Source of the DNA: Verrucomicrobiaceae bacterium
GTDB taxonomy: Bacteria > Verrucomicrobiota > Verrucomicrobiia > Verrucomicrobiales > Verrucomicrobiaceae
Assembly (NCBI GenBank): GCA_947458455.1
Contig: CANGYJ010000005.1
Span: 248,001-312,000, forward strand
Direction: 5' to 3'
Length of the DNA: 64,000 nucleotides
Shown piece by piece: positions 18,801 through 28,743 of this stretch (position 1 is the stretch's first letter; the number at the start of each line of letters is the position of its first letter). The notes below the pieces were generated by a model, which had not been told where the DNA came from, did not search any database, and worked only from the letters and a program-made list of their open reading frames with translations. The translations under genes and the position numbers were made by a program.

Positions 18801-21800
18801 TGGTGCCGTATTCGAAGCGGGCATCAGTGGAGAGATTATTTGGGCCGACCAGCGCGTTGAGCGTAGCCGATGTCTTGTCAATGGCTGTCGCCGCGCTGGT
18901 GGAAACCAGCGGAGGCCCGCCCGGAATTGTCAGCGGCCGTGCAGCCAGCATGATGTTATGTCTGGCTGTGGCCCCGGCGTAAACGCGGGTCACTTTCTCC
19001 CCAGCTTGCAAATTGGAAGTGTTCACGGCGAGCGAGTTCGCGCTCGTCGGCGGAATGGAGGAACCACTCACTCCTAGTTGTCCAAAGTCATTGAGGCCCC
19101 AGGACGCAAGGGTACCATCGTCCAGCAAGGCCACGTTGTGAGAACTCCCCACCGCGAGGAAAACCGGCGCACGCCCGGCTATGGCTCCTACGGATGGCAC
19201 GGCTAAAGGCAGGTAGGTGTAGGCAGGGTCCAATGTCATCCCCAGTTGGCCGCTGGTATTGTCTCCCCAGGCAAACAAGACGCCACCGTCTGCCAGAGCG
19301 ATACTATGTGTTTCCCCGCCGAATGGCTTCGACGGGTTTATGCCGATCATGGCAACACTAGTATTGGTGGAAACCGGCAAATTGCTTGAGGTTGGCGTGC
19401 CATTGCCGATCATTCCAAAGCCGTTTGATCCCCATCCGGCTGCAGTGCCATCCGTGCAGGTGCAGAGACTGTGGCTGTTTCCGGCCGCGATTTGCAGGAC
19501 TTTTTTTCCGGCGAGCGTACCACCATTGATCAGGACCGGAACCAGGCTGCGAGTGTTGGTTCCATTGCCCAATTGGCCGTTCGTGTTTAGGCCCCACGCG
19601 TATAACGAACCGTCCGAACCCCGTGCCAGCATGTGACTCCCCCCTGCGGCGATTGCCGTAATCAGCCTGCCAAACAGGGCACCGCTCGCGTCGACAAGAA
19701 CTGGCACCGAGCTCCGAGTCGTGCTATTGTTGCCGAGCTGCCCATTTGTGTTGGTCCCCCAAGAGACCATTGTCCCATCACTGCAAAGCACCACACTGAA
19801 GTCATTTCCAGCGGCAATCGCTACCGGAGTCTTCCCAAGCAACGCGCCATTCGCGCTGACGAGCACAGGCACATTGCTATGGGCAGTGCTGGGACCACCG
19901 TTCCCCAACTGACCCACGCTGTTGTTCCCCCAAGTAGCGAGGGTACCATCGCTGCAAACAACTAAACCATGACGCAGCCCGCAGGAGGCTGCTAGGATGG
20001 TTTTGCCGGCAAGCACACCGCTCATGCTGACGAAAACTGGAATGTTGCTGCTGGTATTTGTGCCGTTCCCAAGCTGTCCAACAGTCCCAGCACCCCAAGA
20101 CAGCAAACGGTTGTCAGCCCATTCGAGAACCAGATCATTACCATCTCCGCCAAAGTAATTGGCAATGAAATTGTAGGTGATGCCATTGAAAACGAGCTGA
20201 ACTGGGTCCGCATGATTCAGGTCTTCAAAAATCGTCCGCCTGAACACCCCGTCGATGAATCTTGATCCTTGATTGCGAAGCACCATCAAAGTGGTGCCCG
20301 TCACTGGTGCATAGCCTAGGTTGAATGTAATCTGTTTGTCTGTTGCGTCGAAATCCAGGGCTTGAACAGGAACCTCGCGGCCTGTCAGCCAGGTGGCCAG
20401 AAGGGACATGTTGCTGGTCCCTGTAAGCTTGGTGTCGAATGGATTCGCCTGCCCGGCAAGATTATTCTCGATCCGCAGCACCACCTCCTTGGCTCCATCC
20501 TCAAAGGGACTGAATTCAACGCGGAACTGCGTCATCTCACCGGGGGCGAGGGAGATCACCGGTTGTGAGGCGATGGAATAGTGAGCCGCTCCGGTTCCCG
20601 TCATTGTAGCCGAAAGACCACTAAGAATCTGCATGCCGGTGTTCCTTATGACAAATGTTTTGCTCAGCGTGCCTCCGTTCAGCAGGCTGCCGTAGGATAC
20701 GCCCACGTTCGGATTGTCCGCCAGCACCAGCCCGTTTTCCGATACCTCGATCAATGGAGTGTTTGAGGCTGTGGCAATCAGGGCGAGTTCATGGGATGGT
20801 AGTGGGCCTCCCGCGGCGGCGATGAAGGCGTCCGTGCCTGCGAGGATGGCGTTGTTCACGGTCACGGGCACAGCGCTTCCAGCCGTGGCATTGTTACCTA
20901 GCTGGCCCAGCGCTCCGGCGCCCCAGGCGGCAATGCTTCCGTCAGCACACACCACGCTGGCGCTGCTCGCGCCCATCTGAATGCTACTGATCGTTTTTCC
21001 GGTCAAGGCACCCGTCTGGAGCACGGCCTGCGGGGCATTGAAGCTGCTCGTGGCGCTGTTCACGCCGAGCTGCCCGTTGTCATTCAGGCCCCACGCGACC
21101 AGCGTGCCATCGGAGTTCCCAACAATGCTGGAATGTCCTCCTGCGGCGATCTCCACCCCTCGTTTCCCGCTTAATGCGCCGGATGTGCTGACCAGCACCG
21201 GCACATTGCTGGCCGTTGTGCTGCCGTTGCCGAGTTGTCCGCTGGCATTTAGTCCCCATGCGGCCACCGCGCCATCCGCCAGCAGCGCGAGGGTGTGGCT
21301 CTGGCCGCAGGAGAGTGCCACCACCGTGCGTGCTGCCAGCGCGCCGGTCAGACTCACGGCCACCGGGATGTTGCTCTGCGTGTTGCTGGCATTGCCCAGC
21401 TCCCCGTTGGTATTCCGCCCCCAGCACACCACCGTCCCATCGCTACACAGCGCCGCGCTGTGGTTTTCCCCCGCGCTGATGGCGATCGCCCGTTTTGAGG
21501 CCATGGCACCGGTCCAATTCACCCGAACCGGGCTGGTCCGGTCCAGCACGCCGCCATCGCCAAGCTGGCCATAACTGCCGTCCCCCCAGGCCACCAGCGT
21601 ACCATCGCTGCAAAGCGCCAGACTGTGCTGGCCACCCGCAGCCACCGAGACCACTTTTTTGCCGCTGAGCACCCCTGTCATCGTCACGGCCGCTGGCCTC
21701 AGGGCACTCGTTGTGCCGCCGTTGCCGAGCTGGCCGTTCACGTTGCTGCCCCAGGCGGCCACCGTGCCGTCCGCGCAGACGGCCAGGGAATGCGCCTGAC

Positions 21801-24800
21801 CAGCGCTCACGGAGAGGATCGTCTTCTGGTAAATCGGTGAGGACGCCACCACCTGGGTGGGCCGGTTTGCCTGCGCAGCCGTGCCGGTGATCCCGAGCTG
21901 GCCGCTTTCGTTGCTGCCAAAGGCGGCCAGCTTGGTGTAGGCCCACTCCAGGGTGAGATCGTTTCCATCCCCGCCGAAGTAGTTCGCCACAAAATCATAG
22001 GTGCGTCCTTCAAAGGCCAGACTCAGAGGCTGCCCATGCGCCAGGTTGGCGAAATCGCCCACGATCGGGTTCAAGCCCGTGTTCCGCAGCACCGTGAGGC
22101 GCGTTCCCACAGGCGGGGCGAAGCCCAGCGTGAGATTCAGAGTCCGGCCCGCTGGCTCGAAGTCACTGGCGGTGAGGGGGATGTCTCCTGCAGTGGTAAA
22201 GGGGCCCGACAAGGCGGGATCCCCCTGAAGGCTCAGGAAACCGAATTCGTAATCTCCACCGACTGCTGGGCTTAGCGCCTGCCCTGCGAGCAAATAACGT
22301 CCATCTCGAAGGCATATAATTGCTATCGGGGTGTCGGTGGCGCCGCCAAACCTGAACTTGCTCAGTGAGTAGCCAATCCCGTTGAAAGACGTGTCCAGCA
22401 TGCCTGAGGAAGTGAAACGGACCGCGCCATAGCGAAAATCATTGGCTGAAGGCATGAAATTGCCAGCCATGAGGATTTTCCCATCGGGCTGGAGGACTGA
22501 CCTGGCCACATCCAGGGTGAATGGCGGAGCCAGCGCAAAGCGGCTTTTTCCCGCCGTACCATAGGCCGTGTCCAGCGCCCCATCTGCAAGCAGGCGGGCA
22601 AGGGCGATTTCGCGGATCGTGCTGCCGTTTTGAACCGTTCCGGCGAGGACAATTTTTTGGTCGGCTTGCAGCAGAACCGAGAGGCTGTTGATCGGTTTGT
22701 CGAAAGTCGTCAAAGCCATCCCTGCGGTTCCGAAAGAAGCATCGGTGGCACCATTGGGTTGCAATCTGGAGACAAAGAACTGCCCGGCCGACATACCACC
22801 CAGCAAGATTTTCCCATCCGTCTGCACAGCCAGTGAGGTAAAGGAATCGTCAGCGGCGCCCAGATCGAGAAGGACACTCCCCCCGGTGCCAAAGGTCGTA
22901 TCGAGCGTGCCATTTGGATTCAGCCTGATGACGGCCAGATCTTTACCGCCGCTGGCATTGGTGTCTCCGGCGATCAAGATCTTGCCGTCAGGCAGGACCT
23001 CCACGGCCGCAGCGCCTTCCTGAGTGCCGCCGAGGTCGATAAGCCGGGTGCCGTTGGTGTTGAAGGAGGTGTCCAGTGCTCCGTCTACGGTCAGCCGGAA
23101 CACACCGAAGTCCTGCAGGCCAGCAGAAGGAGTAGCGTAGCCGACTGCAATGATCCTGCCATCTGATTGCAGGGCGAACGCCGCCACGGAATCAGCGCCA
23201 CTGGGGGACATATCCACAGTCCTGACACCCGAGGTATTGAACGAGCTGTCAATTGCTCCACTGGAGAGTAGCCGTCCTACCACCGAATTGGTATGGGCTG
23301 AACTGGCGTACCCCGCATAGAGGAGGCGTCCGTCCGACTGCTGAATCATTGCGGATACCGCATTATTGCCACCCGCACCTGTCAAAACCCGCCCCGTACT
23401 GCTGCTTCCGAATGTGTAATCCACCGCGCCGGGCCCCTGAAGAACAAGCACAAGATCGTTGCCCGTACCGCCCAAGTAATCCGCGTAGAACGTGTAGGGC
23501 ACGCTGTTGTAAGTCAGGGTGCTGGCCTGGCCTTGGGCGAGGCCTGGGAGGGTGCCGGTGATGGCGGTGCTGCTGGTGTTGTTCACCAAGGTGAGGATCA
23601 GGCCGGTGGTGGGCGCGAAGCCGAGCGTCACCGTGCCGAGATCATCACCAGTCGCCGTGTAGCCGTTCGCGGTCACGGGGATGCTCCCGGCGGTGGTGAA
23701 GGTGGGGTTGATGGCCGGGCGGGTGATGGTGGTGGTGTAGGTCTTGATCGTGCCGTCCTGTGCGGTCACGCGAACGTCCAGCGTGTTGCCGGTTCCCACG
23801 GGGAGCACCAGCGCGGCGCTGGCCGTGCCGCTGCTCACGGCGGCATAGGCACCTCCATTAATCCGCACCTCGATGGCTGAGGAGGCGCGTGCCGCTGTCG
23901 GCGTGATGGTGATCGTCGTGTTGGTATTAGACACGCTGGCGGTGTAGGCGGTGGTGCCGCTGGTAAAGGCTGGGCTGACGCTGCCTGTGCTGAGCACTAG
24001 GGCGGTGAGGTCGGCGTTGTTGCTCAGCGTGGTGAAGGTGCCCGTGGTAGTGTAGGTGGTGCCGCGGGCGTTGATGGCGTAAGCTTCAAAACTGTAGGCT
24101 GTTTCGGGAAGGAGCCCCGTCACATTGACAGTGAAGACGCCCGTGGTGCCCGTGCCCACCACCTTCACCACGCCGGTGCCGCCGATGATTGGGTCGGCAT
24201 TGGTGGCGGTGGGAGCATAGACCACCCCGCGCTCAGTGATGGCTCCGCCGCCATCGCTGGTCACATTGCCGCCGAGCAAGGCTGCGGTGGCGATGATGCC
24301 GGAGGAAGTGGCCGTCGTCACGGTGGGTTGGTCGCGCAGGTCGAGCGTCGCGTTCGCGGTCTGGAGATCGCCCATGGCCACTGCGGGACGACCGCGAGCA
24401 GAGCGGAACCCGAGCTCTCGTCCCCACCAATAGTCTGGCACATAACCCGAGATCCCACGCAGGTAGGTTGGACCATGGAACCAAGCAAAGTCGTGCAAGA
24501 TTCTTTTGGTGCCCGAAGCAGGGCCTCTTGGATCCACAGCTCCGAGCGTTATGGTATTGCCTTCAAACCAATCCCAGGACCATTCCTTCAGGTTACCGGC
24601 CATATCGAAAAGGCCATACCCGTTTGGTGCGAAGCTGCCAACTGGCGCAGTTTGGGGAACTGGGTCGACGTTAAACGTAGGATGGAGAGTGTCGCCATCC
24701 TTGTAATTTGCGTTACTGTGACTCAAAGTGTCACCCCAAGGAAATCTCTTTCCGCTGAGCCCGCCGCGAGCGGCCTTTTCCCACTCGGCACGGGTAGGCA

Positions 24801-27800
24801 ACCGATAGCCGTTGGCTTCCCAATTGGCAACAGGGGCCGCAACCCCGGTCCTCATCACCTCACCATTGACGGTGTAAACAGGGGTCAACCCCTCCATTTC
24901 GCTGCGCGCATTGCACCATTTGACCGCATCGAGCCAACTAATAAATGTTATTGGGTGATTGGTGCCTTTTCCTTCGCCGATCCTTAGATCAGTGTAGCCA
25001 CGAGTTGAGCCCCAGGTCCGAACCGTTCTCCAGGACTCAAATGTGGTCTCGGTCTTAGCCATGAAAAAGCCGGTGACCATGACCTGCACACCGGGAGTGA
25101 CTCCATCTTCAGCACCCATAGCAAAAACACCAGGGGGAATCTCCGCAAAGTCGTTAAACAGCCGCCCGCGAACTGGGCGGAAGCCCTGGGCGTTACTCAA
25201 GTTGTTGGCTGTGTTAGTGTCGCGCGTTGACGACCGGTGGAAGTTTTGGGCGTAGGAGCCGCCACGATTGACTCGATTGTTGACAGCCGTTGGACCACGA
25301 GGATCAATCGCTCCGTCGATGTAGCTATTTTCGAGATAATAATCCCAGCACCACTCTTTGACGTTACCGATCATGTCATACAATCCGAAATCATTCGCCG
25401 AGAAACTCCCGACGGGGGATGTGTAGGGCATGCTGCCAGTCGCATATGCCGGATGATAGCCGGCATTCCCGCTTAGATTCTCGCTCGAAGTTCCGCTGGC
25501 TTGGTAGTTCGCACGATTATGGCTGATCGTGTCAGTTCCCCAAGGATAGCGTTTCCCACTCAATCCACCTCTTGCTGCCTTTTCCCATTCTGCCTCTGTT
25601 GGCAATCGGTAACCGTTTACGTTCCAGTCGACGTCCGGTGTCGAGTTGCTAGTGCGAAGGATCTCCCCGTTCACTCTGTAGCACGGAGTAAGCCCTTCCA
25701 TCTCGCTGCGTGCGTTGCACCACATGACCGCTTCCATCCAATCCACGTTTTGCACCGGATGTTGCAATCCCTTACCGCCACCTCCGCCACCGCGCCAATT
25801 GGAGTAGCCATTCTGAATCGCCCATGCCTTCACAGTGTCCCACTGCTCTTTTGTGGTTTCCGTCTGCTGCATGTAGAAGCTGCTCACAGTCACTGTCGCG
25901 CGGTTGGCGCCGAATTCGCTGTCACCGGTAATTGGCCCCATGGCGAAGGCGCCAGCCGGGATGTAGGAAAAACCAGCCAGCGGCGTGACACCGTCATCGG
26001 CGATGAGGCGATAGCGCATCTGGGTGCTGAAGCCCAGCGGCCAGTCCGTCCCGGCGTCCCACACGATGGTGCGTCCTGTGCCAGGGGCGACGCTAACATT
26101 CGCGCCAGTGACCGTGTTTACTGGCACCGACCAAGAGGCGCCACCATCGCTGGAGACCTGCAGCCTCACCACCACTCCGGCAAAGCCCGGAGCGGAGAGA
26201 TCGTAGCTGAGATCGACCAACTTGGTGCCCGGGCGCTGGATGGCGGTCAGATTGGTGATCACCGGCGGCCGCAGCGTGGTGAAGGTGCCCACCGACGTGT
26301 AGCTGGTGCCTCGGTCATTCGTGGCATAGGCCTTGAAGGTATAGATCATCCCTGGGGCCAGACCGCTGACGCCCACGGTGAAGACACCTGTGGTTCCGGC
26401 ACCCGCTACCTTGACCACTCCAGTGCCGCCGATGATTGGATCCGCATTAGTGCCGGTGGGTGCATAGACGACACCGCGCTCCAGGATCGCTCCGCCGCCA
26501 TCGCTGGTCACCGTGCCGCCGAGCACCGCGGAGGTGGCGGTGATACCGGAGACCGTGGGATCTGCCAGCGTGGGATCTGGCCCCAAACCGGTGAAGATCG
26601 AGGCGGCTCCGGAATCTGTGGAGCCCTCATCGGGCGTGGTATCGATCCCCAGTGTGGCACTGTCTTCCTTCGGCGCCCCAACCACCACGGTATCCCCTGA
26701 TATCGCTACAGCAGCTCCAAACTGATCTCCCGAAGTCAGTTGCGGGCCTTTCAGCGTCGTCTGACGAGCCCATGCGGAATTTTTACGAACGAAGACAAGC
26801 ACGGCTCCAGAACCCTCTGCGTTGTCGTCCAATGAACCGAGCACCACTGTATCCCGACTGATACCCACGGAACCACCGACTTGGATGCCGAATTTCAATT
26901 CAGAGTCCAGCGGGCGCAGCAGGGCTTGGTGGCTCCAGGTGGTGCCATTTCGCACAAAGACACAGGCACCGCCGGAACGGTTTGCAATACTGGTGACATT
27001 CCGCCAAGGAATCCCAACCACCGCAGTGTTTCCCTGAATCGCGACGGCGCTGCCGAAAAAAGCATCACCGTGAGACGAGGTTGGGTCTGCCTTCAGGTAG
27101 GCCTGCTGACCCCAAAAACCCTCGTTGCGCGCAAATACATAAGCCGCCCCATGGTTAAAGCCAAGCAAGTTGGGCGTGCTATCGACACCCGTTGTGTTGC
27201 TGGACTCACCATAGGCACCGACGATGATGCTATCACCGTCGATACTTACGGAGGTTCCAAACCTTTGGTAGCCAGCCGTATTACTTGCCTTGAGGTAGCC
27301 TGATGGAGATTGAGACCAACTTGTGCCGCTTCGAGTGAAGACGTAGGCGGCTCCTGACTCGCCAGCAGAGTTGTTTGGCGTTGAACCGACTCCCGTCGTG
27401 GAACTGTCCTCGCCTGGAGCGCCAACGACCACGATATCTCCACTGATGGAAACCGAGGTGCCCAATCGATCCTCGCCTGTGTCCACCCACAATGTCTTTA
27501 GATAACCTTGTTGAGACCAGGCCAAACCACTGCGGACAAAAATATAGGCGGCGCCAGATCCATCGCGATTGTAGATGGGGGTGCTGTTGACGCCGGTGCT
27601 GCCGCTGTCTTCGCCAGGGGCTCCGATGATCAGCGTATTCCCGCTGATGGCGACCGAGGTTCCAAATCCATCCTGACCCACCGGGTTGAACACCAATGGC
27701 TTCAAGTAGGCCTGCTGCGTCCACGCCGCACCATTTCGGACAAACACATAAGCCGCGCCGGCACCGGGAGCCGCCTCATCGGGATTGCTATTCACACCCG

Positions 27801-28743
27801 TAGTGCTGCTGTCCTCACCGGGAGCCCCGATGACGACCGTGTCCCCACTGATCGCCACGGAGGCCCCAAAAAGATCTCCTGCGTTGGCCACCCCCACCTG
27901 ATCCGGCTTCAGATACGCCTGCCGGGCAATCGGATCGATGGTAAGTGGGTAGGTGGCGCGAGACTCGTCCATCCTTAAAATGACACCGCCATTGGGCGTG
28001 AGGACGAAACGGGAAGGAAGGATCTCGCCATTCGCGTCCCAAACTTTCAATCCAGAGTAATGAACCAAAGCCACGCCTTTTTCATCGTGGAATGAAACGG
28101 CTGATCCATCAACTGTGAGGGAAGCTTTGAGGGTGCCGCGTGTGGTCAAGACCACATCCAACTCCTTGCCAGTCCCCCCCCCTGTGGGACGTTGCAGCAG
28201 CGTGAAGCCCTGTTCAAGTCCGCGCGAGTCGTTCACGAACCATTCTGTTAAATTTGCATCCCACCGGATGTTGAGGCGATTTCTCTCAGTCTTCACCGTT
28301 GGCGAAAGTCCGCCGACCAAGTTTTGATAGCCCGCGAAGCCATAACTGCGCATTTCCAGCCCCCATCGCCAGCCTTCTCCGTCTGGCACGACCAAGAATC
28401 CCCTACCCTCAAACCTGGCGTTCCAACGCTGGCTAGGACTGCGCGCTTGCCAGTCGCCATTCTCACCGAACATAAAAGAATGCTGCCAGGCATGGTGTGC
28501 CGCACGAATACTTTCCCAATCAGAATGGGCCAGACCCTGAGGTGGTCGGGAAGAGCTAGTGCTGCCTGCTGGAGTCGGCGCGGTTCTAGTGATTTGACCC
28601 GAAGCAGCTTGCGAATCCGCAGAAAAAAACAAAATACTTATTAGCAGGACGAACATGCAGCGCCATGGAGCAAGCCGCTCACTGACCAGTATAAACTCTG
28701 AAGAAGGCTCTTTTTTTTTGTGTTGGAAGTTCTCTAACAACAT
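15811..28743 (-). CDS. Giant multi-domain secreted surface protein with FG-GAP, formylglycine-enzyme-like, delta-60, RCC1, Fn3 and trypsin-like domains
   Basis: A 4310-residue protein. A hydrophobic export segment (MFVLLISILFFSADSQA, ~30-46) follows a basic N-terminus. Rough domain order: FG-GAP beta-propeller repeats (~265-730, e.g. FGASVAISGDTVVIGAPGED), Fn3-like (~730-835), two formylglycine-enzyme/lectin-like domains (~920-1195 and ~1196-1450), Fn3-like, cadherin-like sheet domain (~1580-1675), delta-60 repeats (~1770-2180), RCC1 repeats (~2270-2655), HYDIN-like domain (~2665-2765), RCC1 repeats (~2880-3240), four Fn3 units (~3275-3655), PEGA-like units, a trypsin-like protease (~3870-4090) and a calcium-binding-like tail (DADDNDYDHDGFTNTEE-type). 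The protease keeps a triad: ATAAHVV, HLDVAAL and FGGNSGGPLC. The formylglycine-enzyme domains lack the active-site cysteine pair. The ATG at 28743 is preferred over a TTG four codons upstream. Likely adhesive or shell-like; substrate unknown. Confidence 0.88.
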   Translation of the reverse strand: MLLENFQHKKKEPSSEFILVSERLAPWRCMFVLLISILFFSADSQAASGQITRTAPTPAGSTSSSRPPQGLAHSDWESIRAAHHAWQHSFMFGENGDWQARSPSQRWNARFEGRGFLVVPDGEGWRWGLEMRSYGFAGYQNLVGGLSPTVKTERNRLNIRWDANLTEWFVNDSRGLEQGFTLLQRPTGGGTGKELDVVLTTRGTLKASLTVDGSAVSFHDEKGVALVHYSGLKVWDANGEILPSRFVLTPNGGVILRMDESRATYPLTIDPIARQAYLKPDQVGVANAGDLFGASVAISGDTVVIGAPGEDSSTTGVNSNPDEAAPGAGAAYVFVRNGAAWTQQAYLKPLVFNPVGQDGFGTSVAISGNTLIIGAPGEDSGSTGVNSTPIYNRDGSGAAYIFVRSGLAWSQQGYLKTLWVDTGEDRLGTSVSISGDIVVVGAPGEDSSTTGVGSTPNNSAGESGAAYVFTRSGTSWSQSPSGYLKASNTAGYQRFGTSVSIDGDSIIVGAYGESSNTTGVDSTPNLLGFNHGAAYVFARNEGFWGQQAYLKADPTSSHGDAFFGSAVAIQGNTAVVGIPWRNVTSIANRSGGACVFVRNGTTWSHQALLRPLDSELKFGIQVGGSVGISRDTVVLGSLDDNAEGSGAVLVFVRKNSAWARQTTLKGPQLTSGDQFGAAVAISGDTVVVGAPKEDSATLGIDTTPDEGSTDSGAASIFTGLGPDPTLADPTVSGITATSAVLGGTVTSDGGGAILERGVVYAPTGTNADPIIGGTGVVKVAGAGTTGVFTVGVSGLAPGMIYTFKAYATNDRGTSYTSVGTFTTLRPPVITNLTAIQRPGTKLVDLSYDLSAPGFAGVVVRLQVSSDGGASWSVPVNTVTGANVSVAPGTGRTIVWDAGTDWPLGFSTQMRYRLIADDGVTPLAGFSYIPAGAFAMGPITGDSEFGANRATVTVSSFYMQQTETTKEQWDTVKAWAIQNGYSNWRGGGGGGKGLQHPVQNVDWMEAVMWCNARSEMEGLTPCYRVNGEILRTSNSTPDVDWNVNGYRLPTEAEWEKAARGGLSGKRYPWGTDTISHNRANYQASGTSSENLSGNAGYHPAYATGSMPYTSPVGSFSANDFGLYDMIGNVKEWCWDYYLENSYIDGAIDPRGPTAVNNRVNRGGSYAQNFHRSSTRDTNTANNLSNAQGFRPVRGRLFNDFAEIPPGVFAMGAEDGVTPGVQVMVTGFFMAKTETTFESWRTVRTWGSTRGYTDLRIGEGKGTNHPITFISWLDAVKWCNARSEMEGLTPVYTVNGEVMRTGVAAPVANWEANGYRLPTRAEWEKAARGGLSGKRFPWGDTLSHSNANYKDGDTLHPTFNVDPVPQTAPVGSFAPNGYGLFDMAGNLKEWSWDWFEGNTITLGAVDPRGPASGTKRILHDFAWFHGPTYLRGISGYVPDYWWGRELGFRSARGRPAVAMGDLQTANATLDLRDQPTVTTATSSGIIATAALLGGNVTSDGGGAITERGVVYAPTATNADPIIGGTGVVKVVGTGTTGVFTVNVTGLLPETAYSFEAYAINARGTTYTTTGTFTTLSNNADLTALVLSTGSVSPAFTSGTTAYTASVSNTNTTITITPTAARASSAIEVRINGGAYAAVSSGTASAALVLPVGTGNTLDVRVTAQDGTIKTYTTTITRPAINPTFTTAGSIPVTANGYTATGDDLGTVTLGFAPTTGLILTLVNNTSSTAITGTLPGLAQGQASTLTYNSVPYTFYADYLGGTGNDLVLVLQGPGAVDYTFGSSSTGRVLTGAGGNNAVSAMIQQSDGRLLYAGYASSAHTNSVVGRLLSSGAIDSSFNTSGVRTVDMSPSGADSVAAFALQSDGRIIAVGYATPSAGLQDFGVFRLTVDGALDTSFNTNGTRLIDLGGTQEGAAAVEVLPDGKILIAGDTNASGGKDLAVIRLNPNGTLDTTFGTGGSVLLDLGAADDSFTSLAVQTDGKILLGGMSAGQFFVSRLQPNGATDASFGTAGMALTTFDKPINSLSVLLQADQKIVLAGTVQNGSTIREIALARLLADGALDTAYGTAGKSRFALAPPFTLDVARSVLQPDGKILMAGNFMPSANDFRYGAVRFTSSGMLDTSFNGIGYSLSKFRFGGATDTPIAIICLRDGRYLLAGQALSPAVGGDYEFGFLSLQGDPALSGPFTTAGDIPLTASDFEPAGRTLNLTLGFAPPVGTRLTVLRNTGLNPIVGDFANLAHGQPLSLAFEGRTYDFVANYFGGDGNDLTLEWAYTKLAAFGSNESGQLGITGTAAQANRPTQVVASSPIYQKTILSVSAGQAHSLAVCADGTVAAWGSNVNGQLGNGGTTSALRPAAVTMTGVLSGKKVVSVAAGGQHSLALCSDGTLVAWGDGSYGQLGDGGVLDRTSPVRVNWTGAMASKRAIAISAGENHSAALCSDGTVVCWGRNTNGELGNASNTQSNIPVAVSLTGALAARTVVALSCGQSHTLALLADGAVAAWGLNASGQLGNGSTTASNVPVLVSTSGALSGKRGVEIAAGGHSSIVGNSDGTLVAWGLNDNGQLGVNSATSSFNAPQAVLQTGALTGKTISSIQMGASSASVVCADGSIAAWGAGALGQLGNNATAGSAVPVTVNNAILAGTDAFIAAAGGPLPSHELALIATASNTPLIEVSENGLVLADNPNVGVSYGSLLNGGTLSKTFVIRNTGMQILSGLSATMTGTGAAHYSIASQPVISLAPGEMTQFRVEFSPFEDGAKEVVLRIENNLAGQANPFDTKLTGTSNMSLLATWLTGREVPVQALDFDATDKQITFNLGYAPVTGTTLMVLRNQGSRFIDGVFRRTIFEDLNHADPVQLVFNGITYNFIANYFGGDGNDLVLEWADNRLLSWGAGTVGQLGNGTNTSSNIPVFVSMSGVLAGKTILAASCGLRHGLVVCSDGTLATWGNNSVGQLGNGGPSTAHSNVPVLVSANGALLGKTPVAIAAGNDFSVVLCSDGTMVSWGTNTNGQLGNNSTTRSSVPVLVDASGALFGRLITAIAAGGSHMLARGSDGSLYAWGLNTNGQLGNGTNTRSLVPVLINGGTLAGKKVLQIAAGNSHSLCTCTDGTAAGWGSNGFGMIGNGTPTSSNLPVSTNTSVAMIGINPSKPFGGETHSIALADGGVLFAWGDNTSGQLGMTLDPAYTYLPLAVPSVGAIAGRAPVFLAVGSSHNVALLDDGTLASWGLNDFGQLGVSGSSIPPTSANSLAVNTSNLQAGEKVTRVYAGATARHNIMLAARPLTIPGGPPLVSTSAATAIDKTSATLNALVGPNNLSTDARFEYGTTTSFGTQTALQNLGNGSTSVAMTQNLTGLLPNTTYYFRIVAGNSGGSVQGDALTFTTLADPPVAVTSIANSISNSGSTLAGTVNPNNRMTSVYFQFGTTTLYGNTTAPQSVLAGTSGVGVIAPISGLTLGTTYHYRLVAENAGGVAYGDNLTFTTTSVFAPSIGSVSDSSRTTSSVTLQGLVNPNGLNTSAYFEYGLTNSYGGITPNLAAGNGVTPGSVSSSIIGLQPGTTYQYRLVAFNDQGITRGANAAFTTLPLPPIVFTQAATPLSTTSARLHGMVNAKYGSAVVTFEWGTDGVNFPNSLTATPSPVTGDTVTAVSVDLSNLEQFTTYHYRVRAVSNGGETLGSVLTFQPQVISGLLQQFPGVPSTSDGTLTVTLAPTGILSGWRFVGERRWRSSGDTVTGLVHGSRDIEFRPVPGYLQPGLETVVINTSGQVVDYEYFTTPSPGSGGIVVVLKPDALAMALNEADRGQWRLLGETTWRDSGSTAPALPAGTYLVECKSVSGYSTPAVASINVSGAQTTNPTLVYFTASSPTGLAPVVQAFGTVSTDTTKPYAYVGQIRSNAGAGTGFIVKPRVVATAAHVVWDDGTLSAAQGVQWLFQRDAGTHDPVPLTPQGFYTFDGYAAQRIADNSPGQSSPQSQHLDVAALYFNTNAGREGFSGWLGSDLNNNEFLLSGADKMLVGYPIDTIAPEFQGRMHTTAAAKITFTGAFGRTFTTNGLHSFGGNSGGPLCVQDTSGSWYPAAIYLGGTNQTVVRAIDSEVINLFNRAETSSTGGGNNTGGGITHTGYTITGSSRTGAVIINITPGGMGWRPAGSTKAFTPGSNTRSALPAGTLFVEFTPVAGYQTPVGEAVQVVAGTTQTYSITYQSSQTPQETWRQSYFGTTANSGDAADDNDYDHDGFTNTEEFAAGTNPKLSGDFFKAENPNRSGGTFTLSTAGRARRSYALQRSTTMAAGSWTTVDTEGPLGSDGPVSLTDVASPNDAAFYRIQVTGP

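Noticed and set aside
17578..19077. Long open frame of 499 codons opposite the giant gene
   Set aside because: It is antisense to well-supported repeats, has no domain similarity, and reflects GC-rich codon bias; the same holds for long antisense frames at 9297-10613, 42564-43787 and 48208-49620.
15811..28743. The two formylglycine-enzyme-like domains as activators of the sulfatase at 43841
   Set aside because: They lack the active-site cysteine pair in the R-x-x-R-G-G-S region (NRGGSYAQNFHRSSTRDTNT) and sit inside a surface protein.
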